From contig JABUUQ010000002.1 of assembly GCA_021443125.1 (NCBI GenBank), positions 1,002,379-1,007,541 of the forward strand: DNA of 5,163 bases, given 5' to 3'. The notes beneath the pieces are model-generated. The model saw only the letters and a program-made list of their open reading frames with translations, was not told the DNA's origin and did not search any database. Both the position numbers and the translations under genes were made by a program. The DNA comes from Bacteroidales bacterium. Its GTDB lineage: Bacteria > Bacteroidota > Bacteroidia > Bacteroidales > P3. The stretch's first letter is position 1, and every line of letters starts with the position of its first letter. Positions 1-5,163 of this stretch are shown here, one piece after another.

Positions 1-465
1 GTTGTTTATAGAAGAACATTAGACGAAATGCCTGCAAGAAAAGAAGAGGTTCATCACGCTCAAGAAGAAGGTATAGAATTCAAGACTTTGAACAATCCTG
101 TAGAGATTCTTGCTGACGAAAAAGGTTGGGTAAGAGCAATTCGTTGCATCAAGATGGAACTTGGAGAACCAGACCAAAGCGGAAGAAGAAGCCCTGTAGA
201 AATTCCAGGTAGTGAGTTTGAAATGGAATGTGATTGCGTTATCATGGCTTTGGGAACAGATGCCAACAAACTAATCACTTCTACAACAGACAATCTTGAA
301 GTTAATAAGAGAGGAAATATAGTTGCAGACGAAAAACAAGCTACATCTCGCAAAGGTGTCTTTGCTGGTGGCGATATAGTTAGTGGAGCAGCAACAGTTA
401 TCTTGGCTATGGGTGCAGGCAGAACAGCTGCAGCAAGCATAGATGAATATATCAAATCTCTATAA
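1..465 (+). CDS. gltA: NADPH-dependent glutamate synthase / NfnB-like flavoprotein, C-terminal part (5' end outside window)
   Basis: The frame is open from base 1 and ends at TAA 463-465, giving 154 visible residues; the true start lies upstream, and the ATG at 28 is internal. The first residues (VYRRTLDEMPARKEEVHHA) match the NADPH-domain segment of the homotetrameric GltA / NfnB (SudA) family better than classical GltD, which has 'MPGSRKEV' here. Further on are the dinucleotide-fold segment CDCVIMALGT and the C-terminal FAD-binding stretch GVFAGGDIVSGAATVILAMG. Family members are cytoplasmic flavoproteins moving electrons between NAD(P)H and an iron-sulfur partner, in glutamate synthesis or NADH-dependent ferredoxin:NADP+ oxidoreduction. 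In Bacteroidales the domain is often fused behind a DHODB-type ferredoxin reductase domain; the missing N-terminus prevents telling fused from stand-alone. A strong terminator follows 22 bases after the stop, so this gene ends its transcription unit. The family is confident; the exact role and symbol less so. Confidence 0.88.
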   Translation, partial: VVYRRTLDEMPARKEEVHHAQEEGIEFKTLNNPVEILADEKGWVRAIRCIKMELGEPDQSGRRSPVEIPGSEFEMECDCVIMALGTDANKLITSTTDNLEVNKRGNIVADEKQATSRKGVFAGGDIVSGAATVILAMGAGRTAAASIDEYIKSL

Positions 466-487
466 CAAATAAAATTTTATTGCAAAT

Positions 488-525
488 AAAGACTGTTTCC
501 TTTTTGGGAACAGTCTTTGTTTTTA
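488..525 (+). terminator. Rho-independent terminator after the glutamate synthase-like gene
   Basis: A 13-bp stem pairs 488-500 (AAAGACTGTTTCC) with 506-518 (GGGAACAGTCTTT). It has one T-G wobble (498/508) and a five-T loop at 501-505, and is followed by a T-rich tail (GTTTTTA, 519-525). It starts 22 bases after the TAA of the upstream gene and well before the next promoter, so it should insulate that gene from the beta-barrel operon. Confidence 0.88.
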
Positions 526-585
526 TATAAAGTTGTGGTTTATTGAAACAAGGTTCTAATTTTTTCTTCCTTTGTTTTAATTTTC

Positions 586-607
586 TAAAACGCCGTTTTA
601 TTTTTTT
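586..607 (+). repeat. Short AT-rich palindrome followed by a T-run
   Basis: TAAAACG (586-592), a single C (593) and CGTTTTA (594-600) form a perfect 15-base palindrome, which can fold into a 6-bp stem with a 3-base loop. It is followed by seven T (601-607). The layout resembles a weak terminator or a small operator. The stem has only one G-C pair, and it sits about 70 bases after a much stronger terminator, so function is uncertain. Confidence 0.3.
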
Positions 608-627
608 GAAACAAGTATTTGCATAAA

Positions 628-662
628 AATTTTCTTATTCGGGCGAATCTTTCAAGAAAATT
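628..662. repeat. Bipartite inverted repeat upstream of the beta-barrel operon promoter
   Basis: The outer arms AATTTTCTT (628-636) and AAGAAAATT (654-662) are perfect 9-base reverse complements. Directly inside lie ATTCG (637-641) and CGAAT (644-648), a perfect 5-base pair of arms around GG (642-643). The only unpaired part is a 5-base bulge (CTTTC, 649-653) on the 3' side. It ends just upstream of the likely -33 element. It could be an operator or upstream activator site, or a folded RNA if transcribed from further upstream; the sequence does not decide this. Confidence 0.45.
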
Positions 663-672
663 ATCGTATTTG

Positions 673-704
673 TTGCTTTGTTTCCTATTTTTTTTGTATA
701 TTTG
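673..704 (+). promoter_or_regulatory. Probable Bacteroidota sigma-ABfr-type promoter for the beta-barrel operon
   Basis: The -7 box TATATTTG (697-704) matches the Bacteroidota TAnnTTTG consensus exactly. The upstream element is less clear: TTG at 673-675 gives a 21-base spacer, while TTTG at 677-680 gives 16. Transcription would start around 709-712, leaving a leader of only about 20 bases before the ATG at 729. No Shine-Dalgarno sequence is visible, which is normal for this phylum. Confidence 0.65.
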
Positions 705-728
705 CAAAATGTAAAATGACATTGTACT

Positions 729-1655
729 ATGAGAAAAAACTATATAATTGCATTACTTTTAGCTTTGGTGTTATGTGGTTCAGCAACTGCTCAAAGATAT
801 AACCCAAATTCCATAAAAAGAGCAAATAACAAAGAGCAGATTCGCCTTGGTGTGAGATGCGGTCTTAACCTTGGAGACATGACAAGTGCTTCAGGTTTAG
901 ATGTTTGGAATGGTTTGGCTTTTTTTGATATAAATTCCAACTACATAGGCTTTACAGACACCAAACCTTTCAAGCTTGGATTGAATTTTGGTATTGTTGC
1001 ACAGAGTCATTTCTTTAATAAGGAAAATCTTTTCTGGCAAGGAAGTTTTATTTATACTACAAAAGGCTATAAACTTAATACTCAGGATGTTGAGATAGAT
1101 GCAACAGCTGCTTATATGCAGATTCCATTGGAACTTATCTATAAATTCCCAGCAAAGAATGCTAGTTTCTTGGTTTCAGCAGGTGCTTTCTTGGGTGCAG
1201 GTGTATATGGTTTTACTGATTTTGAAGATCATTATGGAGAAAACGACGATCCTCGTTCAAGCCACGCTGCTTTGCACGAACCTTATATAAATGAGGCACT
1301 TGGAACAACTAATTTGATAGGTTGCGACTACTCTGTGCATGGTGCAAATGTATATTGGAAAGACAAAGACGATACTTTCGAATCTGAAGGCACTTGGCGT
1401 TGGGATGCAGGCTTGCAAGTTGGTGTAGGTGTTGAGTATTGGAGATTGCAGTTTATGATTACATACCAGTATTCCCTTACTCCTTTCTATGATTATGGTC
1501 ATGATTTTTCTTATCGCTACCAACAAAGAGGAGAGGACTACCATACATCATTTGAGTACTTCAACCTAAAAGATATAAAGTCGCCAAGACAACAAATGGT
1601 CAGTTTCACAATATCTTATTTCTTCGATAATTTCCAACATGGCATTAGACTTTAA
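729..1655 (+). CDS. Outer-membrane beta-barrel protein (PorT / OMP_b-brl_2-like)
   Basis: This 308-residue protein is predicted to be secreted across the inner membrane. Residues 1-21 form a signal peptide with a hydrophobic core at 5-16 and a cleavage site A-T-A/Q at 21/22. Cys16 is not in a proper lipobox (L-V-L-C), so a lipoprotein is unlikely. The mature part shows about eight alternating amphipathic strands, near 37-49, 80-93, 101-116, 127-140, 145-160, 223-238, 239-252 and 288-299. That fits an eight-stranded barrel. The segment AAYMQIPLELIYKF followed by a Gly/Ala-rich strand is typical of the Bacteroidota PorT-like (PF13568-type) family. Two long loops, about 161-222 and 253-287, are rich in Asp, Glu, Tyr and His and are probably surface-exposed. 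It is the first gene of a two-gene operon, with the next ATG six bases after its stop. No specific ligand or function can be assigned. Confidence 0.85.
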   Translation: MRKNYIIALLLALVLCGSATAQRYNPNSIKRANNKEQIRLGVRCGLNLGDMTSASGLDVWNGLAFFDINSNYIGFTDTKPFKLGLNFGIVAQSHFFNKENLFWQGSFIYTTKGYKLNTQDVEIDATAAYMQIPLELIYKFPAKNASFLVSAGAFLGAGVYGFTDFEDHYGENDDPRSSHAALHEPYINEALGTTNLIGCDYSVHGANVYWKDKDDTFESEGTWRWDAGLQVGVGVEYWRLQFMITYQYSLTPFYDYGHDFSYRYQQRGEDYHTSFEYFNLKDIKSPRQQMVSFTISYFFDNFQHGIRL

Positions 1656-1661
1656 TCTATA

Positions 1662-2237
1662 ATGAAAAAGAACTTACTCATAATCACTGCTTTACTGCTA
1701 TTTACTTCAACTCTATCTGCTCAATGGAGATATAATAGGGATCGTTTTCTCATACAACAAGAATTGGCAAACGATACTTCTTTGCTTTCCCAACCTGAAA
1801 GATTTTTCTTTCACACTTCAGCATCTTTTGGCAAGGATTGGTTCAACAATTCTTTTGTTGCAACGGAATATGGTTTGGATTATGTTAGAAAAATCAACAA
1901 CAAAGTAACTCTTTTTGCGGGAGTTAATTTGTATGACATCAATATAAACAAAGTTTCTAGGGATTTAGCACCACGAAGAAACGATGTAAATTTCTCTGCC
2001 TACATGGGCATGGATTATAAGGTTAATGAAAATCTTGCAATGTCGGGTTCTGTATTCTACAACTCTTTTGCATCAATGATTGGAGGCGATTTTGATATGC
2101 AATATCGCTTTAATGACAATACTACATTGAATATCTCGGCAACTTTTATAAAGACTCTACAACCTACGAGCTACCATTATCCCATCTCTTATTGGGATTA
2201 TAATGTTTTCAACCCGTTCATCTTTGGTTACCATTGA
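1662..2237 (+). CDS. Small outer-membrane beta-barrel-like protein of unknown function, with 3' end overlapping the opposite-strand methyltransferase
   Basis: This 191-residue protein starts six bases after the preceding beta-barrel gene without a visible Shine-Dalgarno, so translation is probably coupled. Residues 1-20 form a signal peptide (hydrophobic core L5-F14, cleavage after L-S-A before Q21). The mature part shows alternating strands near 47-56, 63-76, 79-91, 106-118, 121-133, 139-147 and 152-164, with aromatic residues at strand ends, as in small outer-membrane barrels. I do not recognise a named family. The last plausible strand (LNISATFIKTL) ends at residue 166, exactly where the ORF enters the convergent methyltransferase gene. 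Residues 166-191 are read in antisense codon register across that gene, so the aromatic-rich tail may be a read-through extension rather than ancestral protein. The protein may thus be 3'-truncated or extended relative to homologs. The N-terminal two thirds look genuine. Confidence 0.72.
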   Translation: MKKNLLIITALLLFTSTLSAQWRYNRDRFLIQQELANDTSLLSQPERFFFHTSASFGKDWFNNSFVATEYGLDYVRKINNKVTLFAGVNLYDININKVSRDLAPRRNDVNFSAYMGMDYKVNENLAMSGSVFYNSFASMIGGDFDMQYRFNDNTTLNISATFIKTLQPTSYHYPISYWDYNVFNPFIFGYH

Positions 2238-2834
2238 GTTGAATTCTCTAATAGCTTCTGTTTCTTTGTCGTCAATATAGTCTAAACTAACTTTTCCGTA
2301 CCATAGTATATTGTCTGCAAGAAGCAATCCGCCTTTGTTGAGTTTTTCAATGCACATTTCATAATATTGAGGGTAGTGAACTTTCTCTGCATCAATGAAA
2401 ATAAGGTCATATTTTTCATTTAGCTCATTTACAACATCCAATCCCTGACCAAAATGCATTCTTATCTTGTTTGCAACATTGTTTTTCTCAAAATTATTTT
2501 TCAAAAAGCCTTCATATTCTTGCAAAGCTTCAATTGTATCAATTATACAGTCGTCTTCGGTTGCAAGGGCAAAGCATAGGGTGGAATATCCAGAGAAAGT
2601 ACCAATTTCCAATATCCTTTTAGGTTGAGAAATCTTGCAAAGAATCATTAGAAACTCACCTTGCCAGGCTCCAGACAGCATATTTGGACGAACAAAACGA
2701 AGATGTGTTTGTCTTTCAAGGTCTTTAAGCTGCTGATTATCGTTTGAGTGCATACTCTCACAATAATTTTCAACACGTTTATCAATAAAAGGATGAATAT
2801 GTTTTACTTTGTTGGTATTATCATCTTGCTTCAT
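2157..2834 (-). CDS. Class I SAM-dependent O-methyltransferase (COMT / CCoAOMT-like family)
   Basis: This 225-residue cytoplasmic enzyme transfers a methyl group from S-adenosylmethionine to a hydroxyl of an unidentified small molecule. It is full length for the bacterial family. The N-terminal helical part includes RPNMLSGAWQGEFL (49-62). SAM motif I is ILEIGTFSGYS (74-84), and the acidic end of the next strand is at DTIE (99-102). The metal-binding set appears intact: Asp148 in FIDAEK (usually FIDADK) and Asp174-Asn175 in ADNILW. The C-terminus PIRDGIMVARRL matches the usual family ending, showing that the gene really extends to TAG 2159-2157. The ATG at 2834 has AGGA six bases upstream and lies 11 bases after the rfaE2 stop, so it is the last gene of the (-) operon. 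Its final 81 bases overlap the convergent beta-barrel ORF. Substrate cannot be inferred; the rfaE2 neighbourhood hints weakly at envelope metabolism. Confidence 0.92.
   Translation of the reverse strand: MKQDDNTNKVKHIHPFIDKRVENYCESMHSNDNQQLKDLERQTHLRFVRPNMLSGAWQGEFLMILCKISQPKRILEIGTFSGYSTLCFALATEDDCIIDTIEALQEYEGFLKNNFEKNNVANKIRMHFGQGLDVVNELNEKYDLIFIDAEKVHYPQYYEMCIEKLNKGGLLLADNILWYGKVSLDYIDDKETEAIREFNSMVTKDERVENIIIPIRDGIMVARRL
2175..2209 (+). terminator. Possible weak terminator inside the convergent overlap
   Basis: ATCCCA (2179-2184) pairs with TGGGAT (2193-2198) around an 8-base loop. CATT (2175-2178) pairs with AATG (2202-2205) after a 3-base bulge. TTTT (2206-2209) follows. It could end the (+) beta-barrel operon, but the T-tract is short and the sequence is also conserved methyltransferase coding sequence on the other strand, so it may be chance. 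Confidence 0.22.
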
Positions 2835-2845
2835 ATTCCTAAATC

Positions 2846-3331
2846 TTATTGTGCTTTAATTTTATTGACGATATTGCTTGTTGAAAAACCTTCTAAAAAC
2901 TCTATTGTAACAACTTCGCCACCTTTTGCCTTGACAATATCGTATCCTACAATATTTTCTGCTTTATAGTCGGCACCTTTTACAAGTACATCAGGCTGAA
3001 CAAATTTTATAAGTTCATAAGGTGTATCTTCATCAAACAAAACAACAAAATCCACTTGAACAAGACTTGCCAAAATGGTTGCTCTGGAAATTTGGTCTTG
3101 AATAGGTCGCGACAAACCTTTGAGCCTTTGAATTGATTTGTCGGTATTCAGACCTAAAATAAGAATATCACCCAATTCCTTTGCTTTTGCAAGATAGTCT
3201 ATATGACCTTGATGAAGCAAATCAAAACAACCATTGGTAAAAACAATTTTTTTGTTTTTCATTCTTAACTCTTCAAGTTTGCCAATAAGCTGATTGTGAG
3301 ATAGTATTTTGTTTTTAATCTCCTGTATCAT
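2846..3331 (-). CDS. rfaE2: D-glycero-beta-D-manno-heptose 1-phosphate adenylyltransferase (stand-alone HldE C-terminal domain)
   Basis: This cytoplasmic nucleotidyltransferase joins heptose 1-phosphate with ATP to give ADP-heptose and pyrophosphate, supplying heptose for the LPS inner core. From the ATG at 3331 it has 161 residues, the usual length of the separate enzyme without the HldE kinase domain. Family hallmarks are VFTNGCFDLLHQGHIDYL, with the HxGH catalytic motif at 40-43, then GLNTDKSIQRLKG (60-72), RPIQDQISRA (75-84), VLVKGADY (115-122) and the closing GFSTSNIV (148-155), equivalent to the SSTxxI/R motif. The frame can be read nine codons further up to a TTG at 3358. I chose ATG 3331 because AAAGGAT sits about eight bases before it and because it gives only a 17-base overlap with the upstream flippase-like gene (stop 3317-3315), typical of translational coupling. 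The kinase (hldA/rfaE1-type) is not in this window. Confidence 0.93.
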   Translation of the reverse strand: MIQEIKNKILSHNQLIGKLEELRMKNKKIVFTNGCFDLLHQGHIDYLAKAKELGDILILGLNTDKSIQRLKGLSRPIQDQISRATILASLVQVDFVVLFDEDTPYELIKFVQPDVLVKGADYKAENIVGYDIVKAKGGEVVTIEFLEGFSTSNIVNKIKAQ

Positions 3332-4316
3332 AATTCTTATCCTTTTTTCTTTTAGCAAAAATAATGAAACCGCAAGGGCCTAACAATATAGGACTGACTT
3401 GAGATACCAACCAACTCAACCACCCAAGAGCATAGCCGACTGTCTTGTTTATTGAATAGACTTCCAAAACTTTAGAGAATATTGCAGGATAAATTCCTAT
3501 GCCTCCAGGTGTTATCATTGGGCCTATAGCACCTAAAACCGTAACTGTCAAAGCTTGCATAAAGTTAAGATTGAATGTGTCCTGCATTGCTTTGAACAAA
3601 ACCCATGTGCCAAAAATCCAAAGAAACCAAATGAAAACAGAATAGAAAATAAAAAGCAATGGCTTTTCCAATTGAAAAACTGTTTTCATACCCTGCAAAA
3701 TTCCAACGAAGAAATCTTTTATTTTTCCGAAGAAAGAATTTTTTGAAACGGCCTTTCTGAATACTAAAACAAGGATACAAATCAAAGCAACACCAATGCA
3801 AGCAATAACAAGCAGTTTAGTGTATTTTGCAGTGTCTATATCAAGGTTGGAAAGTATGTAATCTTTGAATATATCATATTCGCAAAAGAACGCAACAATA
3901 AAAATCAATCCGAACAGCAAGGTGTCTATTGCTCTTTCGGTTATTACTGTGCCGAATGTTTTGTCAAAAGGTATTTTATTTTTGGAACTTACCATTGTAG
4001 TGCGAACAATTTCTCCCAATCGTGGCACTGCAAGATTGGTAAGATAGCAACTCATAATGGCAAAGAATGTTGAAAATCTGCCTATATTGTATCCCAATGG
4101 TTTTATAAGCAACCTCCATCGTAAAGCTCTGATATAGTGAGAAAAAGTATTGATAACAACAGCCAAGATAAACCAAAAATAACTTGCATTCTTGAAAGAA
4201 TCCATCATTTCTTTCAATTCTTGCGGTGATAGTTTGTTCACAAACCACCATATAAATGCCAAAGCCAACAAAAAGAAAAAGACTATCTTTGCTGTTTCCT
4301 TTAACTTTTTGTTCAT
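3315..4316 (-). CDS. Flippase-like / lysylphosphatidylglycerol-synthase TM-domain integral membrane protein (UPF0104 / YbhN type)
   Basis: This 333-residue inner-membrane protein has about eight hydrophobic helices, near 9-27, 46-64, 80-97, 131-149, 166-187, 218-243, 252-285 and 294-320, with a basic tail (AKRKKDK). Family signatures are the arginine-rich segment RALRWRLL (63-70), PRLGE (98-102), TERAID (126-131) and TPGGIGIYP (269-277). It has only the transmembrane domain; the MprF catalytic aminoacyl-transfer domain is absent, so it is not expected to make lysyl-phosphatidylglycerol. Stand-alone members are thought to move lipids or lipid-linked sugars, but the substrate is unknown. The ATG at 4316 lies 36 bases after panD, and its 3' end overlaps the rfaE2 start by 17 bases, so the three are probably co-transcribed. 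In flavobacteria a homolog also commonly sits next to panD, as I recall. Adjacency to rfaE2 suggests, without proving, a role with envelope glycolipids. Confidence 0.87.
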   Translation of the reverse strand: MNKKLKETAKIVFFFLLALAFIWWFVNKLSPQELKEMMDSFKNASYFWFILAVVINTFSHYIRALRWRLLIKPLGYNIGRFSTFFAIMSCYLTNLAVPRLGEIVRTTMVSSKNKIPFDKTFGTVITERAIDTLLFGLIFIVAFFCEYDIFKDYILSNLDIDTAKYTKLLVIACIGVALICILVLVFRKAVSKNSFFGKIKDFFVGILQGMKTVFQLEKPLLFIFYSVFIWFLWIFGTWVLFKAMQDTFNLNFMQALTVTVLGAIGPMITPGGIGIYPAIFSKVLEVYSINKTVGYALGWLSWLVSQVSPILLGPCGFIIFAKRKKDKNYDTGD

Positions 4317-4352
4317 AAGGCAAATAGTAAAAATATGTTGATTTTTAGCAGA

Positions 4353-4694
4353 TTATAGTTTGTTATTCTTTGGGAAAATTACAGTTGGTTTGAATGTTTT
4401 TGCTTCTTCGTAATCCATAGTTGCAAAAGAAACAATTATAACCAAGTCATCAACTTGCACAAGCCTTGCTGCAGCTCCATTCAAACCTATAACGCCAGAA
4501 TTTCTTTTGCCTTTTATGGCGTATGTGTCAAAACGAGCACCTGTATTTATGTTATAAATATAAACTCTTTCGTTTTCCAAAATACCTGCGGCCTCCATAA
4601 GTGCCTCATCTATCGTTATTGAGCCAATATAGTTCAAATCAGCTTGAGTAACCTTAACTCTATGTATTTTTGATTTCAAAACTTCTATTTGCAT
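4353..4694 (-). CDS. panD: Aspartate 1-decarboxylase precursor
   Basis: PanD decarboxylates L-aspartate to beta-alanine, which PanC joins to pantoate in pantothenate and coenzyme A synthesis. It is made as a pro-enzyme that cleaves itself between Gly24 and Ser25; Ser25 becomes the pyruvoyl cofactor. The sequence shows all of this: K9 and H11 in KSKIHRVKVT, Y22 and the cleavage site in YIGSITID (22-29), R54, T57 and Y58 in GARFDTYAI, and N72 in LNGAAA. Its 113 residues make it slightly shorter than the 126-residue E. coli enzyme, lacking only the variable C-terminal tail. The ATG at 4694 aligns with the family start. A near-perfect Bacteroidota promoter lies about 40 bases upstream, so panD is probably the first gene of the operon that continues into the flippase-like gene, rfaE2 and the methyltransferase. 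PanC is not in the window. Confidence 0.96.
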   Translation of the reverse strand: MQIEVLKSKIHRVKVTQADLNYIGSITIDEALMEAAGILENERVYIYNINTGARFDTYAIKGKRNSGVIGLNGAAARLVQVDDLVIIVSFATMDYEEAKTFKPTVIFPKNNKL

Positions 4695-4732
4695 AGCTTT
4701 CTTTCAGTTTTATACCTCACAAAAAGGATTTG

Positions 4733-4763
4733 CAAAGTTAATCATATTTTCTTTAATAGCAAA
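4733..4763 (-). promoter_or_regulatory. Bacteroidota promoter for the panD operon
   Basis: Read on the minus strand, TTTG (4763-4760) is followed by a 19-base spacer and TAACTTTG (4740-4733). This matches the Bacteroidota primary sigma consensus TTTG-N(19-21)-TAnnTTTG at every fixed position. Transcription would start near 4726-4728, leaving a leader of about 33 bases before the panD ATG at 4694. The leader is A-rich (GAAAGAAAG before the ATG) with no classical Shine-Dalgarno. No comparable promoter was seen between the later genes of the operon. Confidence 0.85.
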
Positions 4764-4800
4764 CCTTTATGATATTTTTTAGTTATAAATCTATTGTAAT

Positions 4801-5163
4801 TCAGAATGTGGCGATGATAACCTGACAAACTTTATAAATCATAAAACAAGAAAATGCAAAAAACAACAAAGAATAAACCAAAGCAGGTATATGCGTGCTT
4901 TTCTGCAAGTTATAGGCATCGCCAGCTTTTTTTGCAGACTCTAAATTCAATTTCAATAAAACTATTGTGTCCAAAAATGTTTCCATAAGCAAGATGCAGG
5001 CATAGGTGTAGCTGATATAGGCGTAATATGCTTGAAACATAGAGAAATAAGCAAAGCAAAAATTCAATAAAGTGAAAAGCAGAGTCCATATAACACCGAA
5101 AGTGTTGCGAATATAGAAGATTAGAGCAATCAGATTTATGATAATGATGCAATAAAACAAATT
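4801..5163 (-). CDS. Unrecognised small integral membrane protein, C-terminal part (5' end outside window)
   Basis: The frame is open from the right edge to TGA 4803-4801, giving 121 visible residues. The only start-like codon near the edge is a TTG at 5160, so the real start is probably beyond the window. Visible residues are very hydrophobic: helices near 4-18, 23-45, 48-71 and 95-118, with a short polar segment (LNLESAKKAGDAYNLQKS) between the last two. It is rich in Tyr, Phe, Ile and Cys, has no charged catalytic-looking motif, and I do not recognise a family. Its stop is 106 bases before the panD ATG and no hairpin terminator is visible in between, so read-through into panD is possible alongside the panD promoter. 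It is most likely a polytopic inner-membrane protein of unknown function. Confidence 0.6.
   Translation of the reverse strand, partial: NLFYCIIIINLIALIFYIRNTFGVIWTLLFTLLNFCFAYFSMFQAYYAYISYTYACILLMETFLDTIVLLKLNLESAKKAGDAYNLQKSTHIPALVYSLLFFAFSCFMIYKVCQVIIATF

Noticed and set aside
28..30. ATG at 28 as the start of the first gene.
   Set aside because: Conserved family residues (VYRRTLDE) precede it in the same frame from base 1, so this is an internal methionine.
60..455. Long open frame on the minus strand opposite the glutamate synthase-like gene.
   Set aside because: It is antisense to a clearly conserved protein, has no promoter or recognisable domain, and looks like a by-product of the coding strand's codon use.
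709..799. ATG-TAA at 709-714 and a 28-codon frame from ATG 716, as an upstream leader ORF.
   Set aside because: The first lies at the predicted transcription start, and the second runs out of frame through the signal peptide region with no supporting signal.
1257..1544. Minus-strand open frame inside the first beta-barrel gene.
   Set aside because: It is a shadow of the real gene, with no ribosome site or recognisable protein features.
3329..3358. Longer rfaE2 start at TTG 3358 (nine extra residues).
   Set aside because: The codon is TTG, it would enlarge the overlap with the flippase-like gene to 44 bases, and the ATG at 3331 has a better-placed AGGA and gives the usual family length.
3975..4323. 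Second minus-strand frame (about 115 codons) overlapping the 5' part of the flippase-like gene.
   Set aside because: It is an out-of-frame reading of a gene with clear family motifs and lacks any recognisable features of its own.
4317..4352. Possible internal promoter (TACTATTTG on the minus strand) before the flippase-like gene.
   Set aside because: It has three rather than two bases between TA and TTTG and no properly spaced upstream element, so it does not meet the consensus.
5158..5160. TTG at 5160 as the start of the right-hand membrane protein.
   Set aside because: The frame stays open to the window edge, so the gene most likely starts outside; calling it partial is safer.

Overview
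The window is AT-rich and looks like a chromosomal segment from a member of the Bacteroidota, most likely Bacteroidales or a close relative. Three things support this. Promoters fit the Bacteroidota TTTG / TAnnTTTG pattern (a very clean one lies before panD). The secreted proteins have signal peptides ending in 'TAQ' or 'SAQ' followed by small outer-membrane beta-barrel domains. The heptose adenylyltransferase is a stand-alone gene rather than the bifunctional HldE form of enterobacteria. No RNA genes, mobile elements, CRISPR arrays or long repeats are visible.

Layout. Positions 1-465 (+) hold the 3' end of an NADPH-dependent glutamate synthase / NfnB-type flavoprotein, followed by a strong Rho-independent terminator (488-525). 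A 263-base intergenic stretch then carries two inverted repeats and a likely Bacteroidota promoter. This leads into a two-gene (+) operon of outer-membrane beta-barrel proteins (729-1655 and 1662-2237). Converging on it from the right is a compact (-) operon: panD (4694-4353), an eight-helix flippase-like membrane protein (4316-3315), rfaE2 (3331-2846) and a COMT-type O-methyltransferase (2834-2157). A partial, unrecognised (-) membrane protein (5163-4801) lies upstream of panD and runs off the window.

How the genes fit together. The (-) operon mixes coenzyme A precursor synthesis (beta-alanine by PanD), ADP-heptose synthesis for the LPS core (RfaE2), a LPG-synthase-TM/flippase-like protein and a small-molecule or lipid O-methyltransferase of unknown substrate. 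RfaE2, the flippase-like protein and the two beta-barrel proteins all point to the cell envelope. PanD does not, so the grouping may be organisational rather than a pathway.

Most of the window is ordinary core genome. The most unusual spot is the convergent junction at 2157-2237. There the second beta-barrel ORF runs 81 bp into the 3' end of the methyltransferase in exact antisense codon register, so its last 26 residues are the reverse-complement reading of a conserved methyltransferase C-terminus. The bipartite inverted repeat at 628-662, just upstream of the beta-barrel operon promoter, is the second point worth checking. I did not find a convincing new multi-gene system.
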